A stretch of 64,000 nt of DNA from SKLM01 sp041687115 (GCA_041687115.1 JAWLCP010000003.1:9154-73153), one strand, 5' to 3'; shown: positions 26,871 to 36,084, counted from the stretch's first letter. Notes: generated by a model from the letters alone, not told the origin. Program-made: numbers and translations.

Positions 26871-27867
26871 GCAGGAGGTCACCTACGTCGGGGGACGCGG
26901 AGGGATCGAACAGCAACTGGCGCAGCGTGCGGGGCTTCGATTCGTGGGCATACCGGCGGGTGGCGTCCACGGAGTCGCGCCCGTGAGGGCGGCGCAGAAC
27001 ATTGTCAAGTTGGTGCAGGGTTGGTGGGCGGCGTACATGCTCGGCCGCCGCGAGCGCCCGTCGGCGCTCTTCGCCACCGGGGGATACGCCAGCGTGCCGG
27101 TCGCACTGGCGGCTCGGGTGCTGGGGGTGCCCGTTCTGGTGTACCTTCCGGACATTGAGCCTGGCCTGGCGGTACGTTTCATCGCTCGGCTGGCTGCGAG
27201 GGTGGCGGTGACGGTAGAGGACTCACGCAGGTACTTTGCGGATCAAAAGGTGATCGTAACCGGCTACCCCGTTCGCGTCGAGTTCCGCGGCCTGGATCGA
27301 GAGGAAGCGCGAGAGGCACTGGGATTGGTGCCTGACGAACGAGTAGTCTTGGTGATGGGTGGGAGCCGGGGGGCGCGGAGCATCAATCGTGCTCTGGGGA
27401 GTGTATTGGAGCAGGTGCTGGACATGACACAGGTGGTACATCTGAGCGGAGAGCTGGATTGGCCCGCGGTTCGTGAGCGGCGGGATGCGCTGCCGGCGAG
27501 GCTACGGGAGCGATACCACGCCGTGCCCTACCTGCACGAGATGGAATACGCTCTGGCGTCGGCGAATCTGGCGGTGAGCCGTGCCGGGGCCTCGACGTTG
27601 GGAGAGATGCCGTTTTTCGGGCTGCCGGCGGTTCTCGTGCCGTATCCACACGCGTGGCGGTACCAACGGGTCAATGCCGAATGGTTGACAGAGAGAGGAG
27701 CAGCGGTCACGCTGCGGGATGAACGGTTGGAGCAGGAGCTACTGCCGACGTTACGAGGGCTTCTGAAGGACGGAGAGCGGCTGGCGCAGATGGAGGATCG
27801 TGCCCGGGAGTTGTCCCGGCCCGATGCAGCGGCTCGCCTGGCAAGGAACCTCCTCACACTAGCATAG
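26785..27867 (+). CDS. murG: Lipid II synthase (UDP-GlcNAc transferase)
   Basis: A 360-residue MurG. It transfers GlcNAc to lipid I at the inner membrane face. The N-terminus 'WVAGGGTGGHVYPGLA' is the first G-loop, 'FATGGYASVPVALAA' the third. 'VMGGSRGARSINRAL' opens the C-terminal domain, and 'AVSRAGASTLGEMPFFGLPAVLVPYPHAW' includes the UDP-GlcNAc-binding region. The ATG lies 86 bases inside the end of ftsW, so translation is coupled. Confidence 0.97.
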   Translation: MRIWVAGGGTGGHVYPGLAVVQALRAADKQEVTYVGGRGGIEQQLAQRAGLRFVGIPAGGVHGVAPVRAAQNIVKLVQGWWAAYMLGRRERPSALFATGGYASVPVALAARVLGVPVLVYLPDIEPGLAVRFIARLAARVAVTVEDSRRYFADQKVIVTGYPVRVEFRGLDREEAREALGLVPDERVVLVMGGSRGARSINRALGSVLEQVLDMTQVVHLSGELDWPAVRERRDALPARLRERYHAVPYLHEMEYALASANLAVSRAGASTLGEMPFFGLPAVLVPYPHAWRYQRVNAEWLTERGAAVTLRDERLEQELLPTLRGLLKDGERLAQMEDRARELSRPDAAARLARNLLTLA

Positions 27868-27878
27868 GACGGTGGGCG

Positions 27879-28403
27879 ATGGTACCACTGGATACAGTCT
27901 TATGGACGTTCGTCCTCCTCTTTGGGTTGATGGGAGCCCTGCGGGGATGGTCGAAGGAGATGCTGGTGCTCTTCAGCGTGGTGGTGGCACTGGCCATGCG
28001 GCTTATCTTCACCGAGTACGTGCCTTTTGTCAGGGATTTCTTCGCCCGGCCCCCGGTGCAGCAGTTCTATCTGTACAGCGGGCTGGTGGTCTTGATGACC
28101 ATCGCCGGGTACGCGGGGCCCGCGGTCTCTGGGCGATTGGCGCATGCGTCGGCGCGCGAGACGCTTCAGGACATCCTGCTGGGGTTCATCATCGGTGCGA
28201 TAAATGGGTTCCTGATCATTGGCTCGATCTGGTACTTCCTGGACGCGGCCGGGTACAACATCATGGGGATAACACCGCCGCCTCCTGACTCGATGGCTGC
28301 GGCGCTGGCGAGCAGCTATCTGCCACCGCTCTGGCTCACGGACGCGGTGCTGTTGACCGCCTTTTCATTCGCGTCGGTTTTCGTGATCATCGTGCTGGTC
28401 TAA
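27879..28403 (+). CDS. CvpA-family membrane protein
   Basis: A 174-residue protein with four or five transmembrane helices. The first helix 'WTFVLLFGLMGALRGWSKEM' with its GxxRGxxKE end, and 'LLGFIIGAINGFLIIG' later, are the marks of the CvpA/colicin V production family. Members affect envelope integrity and biofilm; no enzymatic role is known. It sits between murG and murC with gaps of only 11 and 13 bp, so a cell-wall role is suggested by position. Confidence 0.7.
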   Translation: MVPLDTVLWTFVLLFGLMGALRGWSKEMLVLFSVVVALAMRLIFTEYVPFVRDFFARPPVQQFYLYSGLVVLMTIAGYAGPAVSGRLAHASARETLQDILLGFIIGAINGFLIIGSIWYFLDAAGYNIMGITPPPPDSMAAALASSYLPPLWLTDAVLLTAFSFASVFVIIVLV

Positions 28404-28416
28404 GTGAGAGGTTGAC

Positions 28417-29817
28417 GTGAGCGGTATGTCCACCACATCCGGCGTCCCCCATAAGCGCGTCCACCTGGTGGGTGTCGGGGGGGCGGGTCTCTCCGCCATC
28501 GCTCGTGTGCTTCTGGAGCAGGGGAGCGAGGTCAGCGGATCCGACCTGGTGATGTCGCCAGTGGCGGAGGCGTTGGCGCGGGACGGTGCTCGCGTTTTCG
28601 AGGGCCATGCCGCCGAGAACGTCGACGGTGCCGACGTGGTCCTGGTCTCGTCGGCGGTCCCGGAGGACAACGTGGAGATCCAGGCGGCACAGGCAGCGGG
28701 TATCCCCGTCGTGGGCCGGCCGGCGTTCCTCGGGCAGCTGATGGAGGGAAAGCGCGGCATCGCCGTGGCCGGGACGCACGGCAAGACCACGACGACGGCG
28801 ATGATCGCCTCCATTCTGCTGGCGGCAGGGCGCGACCCGACGTTCGTCGTCGGGGGCGTGCTGGCGGGCCTGGAGACGAACGCGAGGGCGGGGGCGGGAT
28901 CGCTGTTCGTCGTCGAGGCGGACGAGTATGACTGCACGTTCCTGAGCCTCAGTCCAGAGGTGGCCGTGGTGACGAACGTGGAGCACGATCATCCGGACTG
29001 CTACCCGACGTTCGACGATTTCCGGGCCGCGTTCGAGGAGTTCGTGGGGTTGGTACCGGAGCGAGGATTGCTCGTGGTGTGCTGGGATGATCCGGTGGCT
29101 CGCGAGATCGGCGAGCGGCGGGCCGATGCGACGCCGGTGACGTTCTTTGGGCTGGGCGAAGGGGCAGCGTGGCGAGCCGAGGAAATCAGCCCCAATTTCG
29201 CGGGCGGTGTCGATTTTCTGGCCATACGCGAAGGGGAGACCATGGGTCTGGTGCGGCTTCGGATTCCCGGGGCTCACAACGCTTCGAACGCGATGGCGGC
29301 ATTGGCGGTGAGCGACTATCTCCAGGTACCGTTTCGGGTCGCTCGAGAGGCCCTGACGGAGTTCTACGGCGTGGCGCGTCGCTTCGAGGTCAAGGGGGAG
29401 GCCGACGGGGTGGTGGTGGTGGACGACTACGCCCATCACCCGACGGAGATCCGGGCGACGCTGCGGGCTGCGGTCGGGCGCTTCCCGGAGCGGCGCATCT
29501 GGGCGGTGTGGCAGCCGCACACCTACACCCGCACGAAGGAGCTGTTGACCGAGTTCGCGGCGTCGTTTGGCGACGCCGATGAGGTGATCGTGCTTCCCAT
29601 CTACGCGGCGCGAGAGACGGACAGTCTGGGAGTGAGCGCTGCCCGCGTCGTGGAGGCGATGGACCACCGCGGCGTCCGCGCTGCGAGATCGATGGAGGAG
29701 GCGCTGACCTGGTTGGGGACTGAGGTGAGGCCAGGCGACGTGGTGCTCACGCTGGGCGCGGGCGACGGACACCTGGTCGGTGACTGGTTGCTGGAGGTGC
29801 TCGAGAGAGCAGGATGA
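28417..29817 (+). CDS. murC: UDP-N-acetylmuramate:L-alanine ligase
   Basis: A 466-residue MurC. It adds L-Ala to UDP-MurNAc. 'VHLVGVGGAGLSAIARVL' is the N-terminal Rossmann motif. 'VAGTHGKTTTTAMIASIL' (about 126-143) is the ATP loop with the MurC-specific THGKTTT. 'VDDYAHHPTEIRATL' (about 342) and 'AVWQPHTYTRTKEL' are MurC signatures. The GTG start has GAGAGG five bases upstream; an ATG nine bases further in is the alternative. The stop overlaps a small ORF (ATGA) that bridges to murB. Confidence 0.97.
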   Translation: MSGMSTTSGVPHKRVHLVGVGGAGLSAIARVLLEQGSEVSGSDLVMSPVAEALARDGARVFEGHAAENVDGADVVLVSSAVPEDNVEIQAAQAAGIPVVGRPAFLGQLMEGKRGIAVAGTHGKTTTTAMIASILLAAGRDPTFVVGGVLAGLETNARAGAGSLFVVEADEYDCTFLSLSPEVAVVTNVEHDHPDCYPTFDDFRAAFEEFVGLVPERGLLVVCWDDPVAREIGERRADATPVTFFGLGEGAAWRAEEISPNFAGGVDFLAIREGETMGLVRLRIPGAHNASNAMAALAVSDYLQVPFRVAREALTEFYGVARRFEVKGEADGVVVVDDYAHHPTEIRATLRAAVGRFPERRIWAVWQPHTYTRTKELLTEFAASFGDADEVIVLPIYAARETDSLGVSAARVVEAMDHRGVRAARSMEEALTWLGTEVRPGDVVLTLGAGDGHLVGDWLLEVLERAG

Positions 29818-29978
29818 TGGAGAAGAGAGACCAAGTTGAAGGGAACCAGAGGGGCGAAGAGTTGAAGGGACGTTTGAAGGGCGTGCGCAAGCGGAAGCAG
29901 GTCCAGCAGTGCCTGGGGCAGGACGGGGTGGCGTTCAAGGTGCGGCTGGCAAGGGCACGAGGGCGCGTTGGCCGCTGA
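29814..29978 (+). CDS. Possible 54-residue basic small ORF bridging murC and murB
   Basis: The ATG at 29814 overlaps the murC stop as ATGA, and the ORF ends at 29976-29978, eleven bases inside murB. The product would be hydrophilic and rich in Lys, Arg, Glu and Gln ('GEELKGRLKGVRKRKQVQQ'), with no membrane segment. It may be a real coupled small protein, or a relic that merely carries ribosomes from murC to the TTG start of murB. The composition does not match any family I know. Confidence 0.3.
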   Translation: MMEKRDQVEGNQRGEELKGRLKGVRKRKQVQQCLGQDGVAFKVRLARARGRVGR

Positions 29979-30978
29979 ATCGAACCTGTCCGCTCTGGCG
30001 GAAGCCCTGGGTCCGTGCGCGCGCCGCGACGTGCCGTTGGCGCCCTTCACGTCGATCCGTGTGGGGGGGGCCGCCGACGTCTTCGTCGTCGCCGGGAGCC
30101 AGGACGAGCTGGTGCACGCGGTCAGGCTGGCGCGACACTATGACGTCCCCTGGCAGGTATTGGGCAGCGGCTGCAACGTCCTGATCGCGGATGAGGGAGT
30201 GCGCGGCCTGGTGATCGCCAATCGGGCAGAGTCGATCTTCATCGAAGGTGGGCTCGCGCGGGCGGAGTCGGGGGCGAAGCTGACCGTGCTGGCTCAGAGG
30301 GCGGTGGAGGCTGGCCTCGAGGGCCTTGCCTGGGCAGCGGGTCTGCCGGGTACGGTCGGCGGGGCCGTGGTGGGGAACGCGGGTGCTTTTGAGGGGGACG
30401 TCGCCGGCGTGCTCGGCAGTGCGACGATGCTGGAGCCCGACGACGAGGTAAGGGAGAGACCGAACACCTGGTTCGAGTTCCGGTATCGGGGGAGCCGCCT
30501 GAAGGGCCGGCCACACGTTGCAGCGGAGGACGGTTTCGGCAGAGGGGAGGCAGCAGATGGCGGATACGTGGTTCTGAAGGCGGCGTTCGATCTGAAGCCT
30601 GGGAACCGGGCGGCGTTGCGGGCGAGAGCCGAGGAGATTCTGACCTGGCGCAGGACGCGCCATCCGTCGGGCGCGACCATGGGCTCGACGTTCAAGAATC
30701 CGCCGGGCGGGCACGCCGGCCGGCTCATCGAGCGAGCCGGGCTGAAGGGGCTGCGGATAGGTGGAGCACAGATATCGGAACAGCACGCGAACTTCTTCGT
30801 CAACGTGGACGATGCCACGGCCGTTGACGTGTGGGCCCTCATCGAGCGAGCGCGGGCGGAGGTGAGACGACAGTTTGGGGTGGTTCTAGAGCTGGAGATC
30901 GAGCCGCTGGGTTGGGACGGGAGCGTCATGAACGGGACCTCGACAAAGTGCCAGGGCAGGGCAGATGGGAACGGATGA
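29968..30978 (+). CDS. murB: UDP-N-acetylenolpyruvoylglucosamine reductase
   Basis: A 336-residue FAD enzyme that reduces UDP-GlcNAc-enolpyruvate to UDP-MurNAc. 'PLAPFTSIRVGGAADVF' and 'VLGSGCNVLIAD' bind FAD. 'GLPGTVGGAVVGNAGAF' is the family core. The catalytic Ser is in 'MGSTFKNPPGGHAG' (about 235), and 'QHANFFVN' follows. The start is TTG with GAGGGCG upstream; no ATG or GTG fits the conserved N-terminus. An extra stretch of about 15 residues follows 'YRGSRLKG'. The 3' end overlaps ddl by 14 bases. Confidence 0.95.
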   Translation: MAAESNLSALAEALGPCARRDVPLAPFTSIRVGGAADVFVVAGSQDELVHAVRLARHYDVPWQVLGSGCNVLIADEGVRGLVIANRAESIFIEGGLARAESGAKLTVLAQRAVEAGLEGLAWAAGLPGTVGGAVVGNAGAFEGDVAGVLGSATMLEPDDEVRERPNTWFEFRYRGSRLKGRPHVAAEDGFGRGEAADGGYVVLKAAFDLKPGNRAALRARAEEILTWRRTRHPSGATMGSTFKNPPGGHAGRLIERAGLKGLRIGGAQISEQHANFFVNVDDATAVDVWALIERARAEVRRQFGVVLELEIEPLGWDGSVMNGTSTKCQGRADGNG

Positions 30979-32110
30979 GATGACCGACAGAATCCGGGTG
31001 GCAGTGATCTTCGGCGGGCGATCGGGGGAGCACGAGATCTCCCTTGTCTCCGCCCAGTCTGTGATGGAGGCCATGGACGACGCGAAGTACGACATTGTCC
31101 CCATCGGCATCACCAAAGAGGGCCGGTGGATCGCCTCAGGGGATCCGGTTCGGGCCCTGACGGCCGGCGATCCCCAGGCCAGCGGGCCCGCGGCGCTGCT
31201 GGGCGACCCTTCACGACGCAGCCTGATGCGTCTGGAAGAGACTGAGCAGGCGCTGGAGGCGACCCCGCTCTCCGAGATTGACGTGGTCTTCCCGGTCTTG
31301 CACGGTCCATATGGCGAGGATGGTGCTGTCCAGGGATTGCTCGAGTTGGCGGGGCTTCCCTACGTCGGGGCCGGGGTCACCGCCTCTGCAGTGGCGATGG
31401 ACAAGGCGATCTTCAAGGACGTGATGCGCGCACACGGGTTGCCGATCGTGGACTACGCTCTTGTGAAGCGGCGTACGTGGGAGACAGATCCGAACGCGGT
31501 CATCTCCCAACTCGAGCGCCGGTTCAGCTACCCGGTCTTCACGAAGCCTGCGAATCTGGGTTCGAGCGTGGGCATCAGCAGGTGTCGAGATCGCGCGGAG
31601 CTGGCCGACGGACTGACGGAGGCGGCCCGCTACGATCGAAAACTGCTGGCGGAGCCCGCGGTGCCGCAGGCGCGGGAGATCGAGGTCAGCGTCCTGGGCA
31701 ACGATGATCCCATCGCCTCTCTTCCTGGCGAGATCGTCCCCAGCCGGGAGTTTTACAGCTACGAGGCCAAGTATCTGGACACCGGGGATGAGGCATCCGC
31801 TCTTCACATCCCTGCACCGCTTTCTCCGGAACTGACGGATACCGTGCGTGAACTGGCTGTACGGACGTATAAGGCGATCGACTGCGCGGGCATGGCCCGC
31901 GTGGACTTCCTGCTCTCCGGAGAGACGGGGGAGTTGATGGTGAACGAGGCGAATACGATCCCCGGTTTCACCGACATCAGCATGTATCCGAAGCTGTGGG
32001 AGGCCAGCGGTCTCCCATATCCAGAACTCATCGATCGGCTGATCGAGCTGGCGCTGGAGCGACACCGGGACAGAGTGCGCATGGAGACTTCTTATCAACC
32101 TCAGGAGTGA
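30965..32110 (+). CDS. ddl: D-alanine:D-alanine ligase
   Basis: A 381-residue ATP-grasp ligase producing the D-Ala-D-Ala used by MurF. 'VAVIFGGRSGEHEISL' (about 12-27) is the first signature. 'VFPVLHGPYGEDGAVQGLLE' gives the second substrate site, and 'KPANLGSSVGIS' the omega-loop Ser region. 'MARVDFLL' and 'NEANTIPGFTDISMYPKLWEASG' hold the Mg-binding residues. The ATG at 30965 overlaps murB; the ATG at 30980 (starting MTDRIRVAV) is an equally reasonable start. Confidence 0.96.
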   Translation: MGTDEMTDRIRVAVIFGGRSGEHEISLVSAQSVMEAMDDAKYDIVPIGITKEGRWIASGDPVRALTAGDPQASGPAALLGDPSRRSLMRLEETEQALEATPLSEIDVVFPVLHGPYGEDGAVQGLLELAGLPYVGAGVTASAVAMDKAIFKDVMRAHGLPIVDYALVKRRTWETDPNAVISQLERRFSYPVFTKPANLGSSVGISRCRDRAELADGLTEAARYDRKLLAEPAVPQAREIEVSVLGNDDPIASLPGEIVPSREFYSYEAKYLDTGDEASALHIPAPLSPELTDTVRELAVRTYKAIDCAGMARVDFLLSGETGELMVNEANTIPGFTDISMYPKLWEASGLPYPELIDRLIELALERHRDRVRMETSYQPQE

Positions 32111-32114
32111 GCCT

Positions 32115-32939
32115 ATGACCAGGTCTTGGAACCGCCCACGGAAGAGACGATATGAACACACAGGTGCAGTGGTCCTGAACCAGGTGCGGTTGGGCCAGGC
32201 TCCCATCTCGCTGCGGAGGTTGCGCTGGCGCCACATTGGATTGTGGGCCGTGGTGGTCTTGATGGTGGCTGCAGGGGCAGTGGTGGCATGGCTGACCTGG
32301 GACAGCCGCTTCTACGTCTACGATGCCGAGGTCGTGGGCACTCGCCAGCTCTCAAGCGCAGACCTCTTCGCGGCCAGCGGGCTGGATGGGCTGCATATCC
32401 TATGGGCGAGGCCGGCCTCGATAAGAGCACGGCTTTTGGGCGAATTCCCGTCCCTGGAGAGCGTGGACGTCAGCTGTGGCTTCCCTTCGGACTGCAGGAT
32501 CTCGGTCGTAGAGCGTCAGCCACGGGTTCTTTGGAACGACCAGGGCCAGCAGTGGTGGGTCGACGAGGACGGTGCCATCTTCGAGGCAGAGGATGGGGCA
32601 GGAGCTCCGGATCGGGACATGGCTGGGCGATGGCTGGTCAGGGGGCCACTCCCACGGAGCGAGGACGGGAGTCTCGACCAGCGAGTGCGCGTGGCCTTGG
32701 CGGAGCTTTGGGCCAGCGGCGCGGACGTGCCGGCGGAGTTTGAGTACCGGACCGACCGGGGGCTAAGCTTCACGGATCGGCATGGATGGCGCGTTGTGGT
32801 GGGACAAGGATCCGGGATGGATCAGCGTCTGCGGACACTGGAGCCCCTGATGGACCATCTCGAATCGCGCGGGGCCACGCCTCTGTTTGTGGATGTGCGT
32901 TTCCCGAAGGCACCTTACTACTCGGAAGGGATCGACTAG
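32115..32939 (+). CDS. ftsQ: Cell division protein FtsQ
   Basis: A 274-residue bitopic protein. The cytoplasmic N-terminus is basic (about 1-40), followed by a transmembrane helix ('IGLWAVVVLMVAAGAVVAWLTW', about 41-62). The POTRA domain starts 'FYVYDAEVVGTRQLSSADLF' and includes the paired strands 'LESVDVSCGFPSDCRISVVERQPRVLW' of the FtsQ beta domain. It scaffolds the divisome with the FtsL-like protein. Two Cys in the POTRA region could form a disulfide outside the cell. It is 4 bp after ddl. Confidence 0.93.
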   Translation: MTRSWNRPRKRRYEHTGAVVLNQVRLGQAPISLRRLRWRHIGLWAVVVLMVAAGAVVAWLTWDSRFYVYDAEVVGTRQLSSADLFAASGLDGLHILWARPASIRARLLGEFPSLESVDVSCGFPSDCRISVVERQPRVLWNDQGQQWWVDEDGAIFEAEDGAGAPDRDMAGRWLVRGPLPRSEDGSLDQRVRVALAELWASGADVPAEFEYRTDRGLSFTDRHGWRVVVGQGSGMDQRLRTLEPLMDHLESRGATPLFVDVRFPKAPYYSEGID

Positions 32940-32970
32940 GCGCAACGACTGCCAGGTAGGGAGTGAGGCC

Positions 32971-34194
32971 GTGGAACGAACCGTCGTCGGCATTGATGTA
33001 GGATCCAGCAAGATCTGTACGCTGGTAGGGGAGATCCGTGAGCAGGGCGACCTACGTGTCGTGGGCGTGGGGCTGGTTCCGGCACGGGGGCTGCGCAAGG
33101 GCGTGGTGGTCAACGTCGAGGACGCCACGGCAGCGCTGGCGGCCTCGATTGACGAAGCTGAGCGTTCCTCAGGCTACAAACTGGAGCGGGCTTACGTCAG
33201 CGTCAGCGGCGAGCACGTCTCCTCGCTCAACTGCCAGGGCGTGGTGGGCGTCTCACACCGGAGGGACGGGATTACGGTCGACGACGTGGAACGCGCGTTA
33301 GACGCCGCGTGTGCGATCACGGTTCCCCACAATCACGAGATCATCCACGTCATCCCGCGCGGGTATGTGGTGGACGGTCAGAGCGGCGTGCAAGACCCTG
33401 TTGGCATGCACGGCTTCCGTCTGGAGGCAGAGGTGCACGTGGTCACGGCGTCGTCGACCGCGATTCAGAACCTGCTGAAGTGCGTGAGCCGAGCGGGTAT
33501 GGAGGTGGACGAGGTAGTCTCCGCAGCGATAGCGGCCGGGGATGCCGTCTTGACAGAGACAGAGCGGGAGATGGGAGTGGTGTTGGCGGACGTCGGGGCG
33601 GGCACGACGGATGTGGCCATCTTCATCAACGGGACGGTGTGGCACACCATCACGCTCGGCGTCGGTGGTGCCTACGTTACCCAGGATGTGGCCATCGGTC
33701 TGCGTCTCTCCCCCGCCGTCGCTGAAGAGATCAAGATAAAACACGGCCACACGATCGCGAGCGAGGTGGATTCCGAGGAGGAGTTCATGGTAGCCTCGTT
33801 TGGCGACGAAGCGCGTCAGCCGGTCCCGCGCTGGCAGTTAGCGAGCATCATTGAGGCCCGAGCTGAGGAGATTCTGTCGATGATCGGGAAAGAAATCAAG
33901 CGCTCGGGGTACGATGGGCTGCTGCCCGCCGGTATCGTGTTGACCGGGGGCACCGCACAGCTCCCCGGTATCCTGTCGCTTGCACGGGAGGTGCTGGATC
34001 TCCCCGCGCGGGTGGGGAAGCCACAGGGTCTCCATGGGCTCGTCGATACGGTCAACAACCCCGCTCACGCTGTAGGTGCGGGATTGATGATGTGGGGGAG
34101 TACAGAGGAGGCGCGACCGCAACTGCGCAGCAGGCCCGGGCCGGTCAACAAGGGGCGCTTCCTCGACTGGCTGCGGGCGTTCCTGCCGGGTTGA
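32971..34194 (+). CDS. ftsA: Cell division protein FtsA
   Basis: A 407-residue actin-like ATPase that tethers FtsZ to the membrane. The first phosphate loop is 'VVGIDVGSSKICTLV', and the SHS2/1C region follows ('ERAYVSVSGEHV'). The second loop is 'VLADVGAGTTDVAIF' (about 204) and the adenosine motif 'IVLTGGTAQLPGI' (about 325). The C-terminus 'RFLDWLRAFLPG' is the amphipathic membrane-targeting helix. The start is GTG with AGGGAGTGAGG upstream; longer frames overlap ftsQ and are rejected. Confidence 0.96.
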   Translation: MERTVVGIDVGSSKICTLVGEIREQGDLRVVGVGLVPARGLRKGVVVNVEDATAALAASIDEAERSSGYKLERAYVSVSGEHVSSLNCQGVVGVSHRRDGITVDDVERALDAACAITVPHNHEIIHVIPRGYVVDGQSGVQDPVGMHGFRLEAEVHVVTASSTAIQNLLKCVSRAGMEVDEVVSAAIAAGDAVLTETEREMGVVLADVGAGTTDVAIFINGTVWHTITLGVGGAYVTQDVAIGLRLSPAVAEEIKIKHGHTIASEVDSEEEFMVASFGDEARQPVPRWQLASIIEARAEEILSMIGKEIKRSGYDGLLPAGIVLTGGTAQLPGILSLAREVLDLPARVGKPQGLHGLVDTVNNPAHAVGAGLMMWGSTEEARPQLRSRPGPVNKGRFLDWLRAFLPG

Positions 34195-34393
34195 TGGACG
34201 CGAGGACCGTCGTGGCGAGGCGGTGTGTGCTCGATGTGCTCGAGCTGAAGGAATCAGGGTAAGCGGTGACCGTGCGCAGGGTGGGGTGCCGGCATCATCA
34301 CTCTTATTGAAGGCGTAGGGGAGGACAATGAGGAGAGACATATCACAGGAAGGCGGAAACGTGGGCTCGCATCAGTTCAATGAAGGGGGATCT

Positions 34394-35470
34394 ATGAATA
34401 GAGCATCACAACCCGAGAGCTTCGCCAAGATCCGGGTCGTCGGTGTGGGAGGCGGCGGGAGCAATGCCGTCAATCGCATGATCGCTGAGGGGATGGGTGG
34501 CGTCGACTTCGTCGCTGTCAACACCGACGCTCAGGCGCTTATGCTGTCCGACGCCCCTGCCCGAGTGCGTATCGGCGACAAGCTGACGCGCGGCCTGGGT
34601 GTGGGAGGCAACCCGGATATGGGCCAGGAGGCGGCGGAGGAGTCGGTGGATGAGCTGTTCGATATCCTCGAGGGCTCCGACATGGTGTTCATCACCGCCG
34701 GGATGGGCGGAGGGACGGGCACCGGGGCTTCGCCCGTCATCGCGCGGGTGGCGAAGGAGGTCGGTGCGCTGAGCATCGGCGTGGTCACCCGTCCCTTCAA
34801 CTGGGAGGGGTCGGTGCGTGGTCAGGCGGCTCAGAAGGGCATCGCGAACCTCAAAGAGGAGGTCGATACGCTGATCGTGATTCCGAACGACCGTCTGCTG
34901 GAGATCACGGACAAGCGCGTGACGCTGCAGAATGCGTTCTCGCTGGCCGACGACGTGCTGCGGCAGGGCATCCAGGGAATCTCCGAGCTGATCACTGTGC
35001 CGGGTTTGATCAACCTCGACTTCGCCGATGTGCGAACCATCATGGCGGAGGGTGGGGCAGCGCTGATGGCCGTTGGGCGCGCCAGCGGCGAGGATCGGGC
35101 CGTTGAGGCTGCCGGGCAGGCGATCTCCAGCGAACTCCTGGACGTCACGATCGACGGTGCCCGGGGCATCCTGTTCAACGTCACCGGTGGACCAGATCTG
35201 AGCCTGTACGAGGTGAACGAGGCGGCGTCGATCATCAAGCGGACGGCGCACCCCGACGTCAACCTGATCTTCGGGGCTGTGGTCGACCAGGAGATGGAGG
35301 ACGAGATCCGCATCACGGTGATCGCCACTGGTTTCGACCAGACGAACTCACGGTCTCGGATGACCAGCCGGTCAGATGGGAGGGAGAAGCCCGAGTCGGT
35401 CGAGTTCGATGCGCCTTCCTTTGATACGGACGACATCGAGATTCCGGCGTTCCTGCGACGCCGTAACTGA
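34394..35470 (+). CDS. ftsZ: Cell division GTPase FtsZ
   Basis: A 358-residue FtsZ. The tubulin signature 'GMGGGTGTGASP' (about 104-115) binds GTP. 'NLDFADVRTIM' (about 206) is the T7 loop that completes the neighbour's active site. The C-terminal 'DDIEIPAFLRRR' is the peptide that binds FtsA and other partners; the linker before it is short. The ATG at 34394 has AAGGGGG six bases upstream. An ATG at 34328 with GGGGAGGACA before it would add 22 residues. A 199-bp gap separates it from ftsA, so separate control is possible. Confidence 0.97.
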   Translation: MNRASQPESFAKIRVVGVGGGGSNAVNRMIAEGMGGVDFVAVNTDAQALMLSDAPARVRIGDKLTRGLGVGGNPDMGQEAAEESVDELFDILEGSDMVFITAGMGGGTGTGASPVIARVAKEVGALSIGVVTRPFNWEGSVRGQAAQKGIANLKEEVDTLIVIPNDRLLEITDKRVTLQNAFSLADDVLRQGIQGISELITVPGLINLDFADVRTIMAEGGAALMAVGRASGEDRAVEAAGQAISSELLDVTIDGARGILFNVTGGPDLSLYEVNEAASIIKRTAHPDVNLIFGAVVDQEMEDEIRITVIATGFDQTNSRSRMTSRSDGREKPESVEFDAPSFDTDDIEIPAFLRRRN

Positions 35471-35892
35471 CGGCGACAGCTTGAGGGCGGGCGGCGGAAG
35501 GCGTGCAGTCGTCTTCCGGTAACGCCTGCTGCTCTCTGGGGAGCGGATTACGGTTCTGCTGCGCTTTGAGGGCTCCTTGCGGCGCTTGGGTGCGACGTGG
35601 GGCAGCGAGACTGGAGGCCAGGGGAGGCGGTCCCGCTGGATGCTCGTCGCGCGCGGCAGTGGATCGGCGTGGCTTGGAGTCCCGGCCGCGGGTTGGGCGT
35701 CACGGCGCGTATGGCGGCAAGCGACTCGCGGGCGTGCTGTCGCGCACTCTGGATGATGTCGGTGACCGGGAAGGGGTCAGGCGCGATACGGTGGGATACG
35801 GGTAGGCTCCTCAAACCGAGTGGGTGACAACTGGTGCTGGCGGATAGCGGGGAATGGCTTTCCGTCGAGCGGCGACACAGGGTAACGCGAGA
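35471..35892. other. 422-bp gap after ftsZ
   Basis: No convincing gene in either strand: the open frames present have no family-like pattern and no Shine-Dalgarno. A weak stem (CGGAAG with CTTCCG) lies about 20-50 bases after the ftsZ stop. No clear terminator was found. Confidence 0.5.
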
Positions 35893-35994
35893 TCAGAACG
35901 GCGGGCCGCCTTGCAGAGCAGCGAATAGAACGACCAGGACGAGGACGAGGGCCAGCGTGGCAATGAGCAGTCGTTCGGCGTAGATTCTGTCCAC
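35893..35994 (-). CDS. 33-residue single-pass membrane peptide
   Basis: The GTG at 35992-35994 is preceded by AAAGGAG at a 5-base distance. It opens a 33-codon frame ending TGA at 35893-35895. The peptide has a charged start ('VDRIYAERLL'), then one long Leu/Val helix ('IATLALVLVLVVLFAAL') and a short 'QGGPPF' tail. That is the form of a small membrane subunit. It lies 90 bp downstream of, and in the same direction as, the ferric-reductase-like gene, so it could be an accessory subunit of it. The partner is inferred from position only. Confidence 0.5.
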   Translation of the reverse strand: MDRIYAERLLIATLALVLVLVVLFAALQGGPPF

Positions 35995-36084
35995 GGTTTC
36001 TCCTTTCGGGTTGAAGGAATGGCGTATGACGGCGGCCGACAAGCGCGCATAGAGCGGGCGAATCCGCACTTCGTTTGGCGACGG

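Noticed and set aside
28387..29772. 461-codon minus-strand frame opposite murC
   Set aside because: Antisense shadow. murC is unmistakable.
34328..34393. Upstream start of ftsZ adding 22 residues
   Set aside because: It has a ribosome-site-like GGGGAGG, but only three bases from the ATG, and FtsZ proteins rarely carry such an N-terminal extension. It is kept as an alternative.
35503..35814. Frames of 76-100 codons after ftsZ
   Set aside because: Arg/Gly-rich without ribosome sites, typical of random frames in GC-rich DNA.
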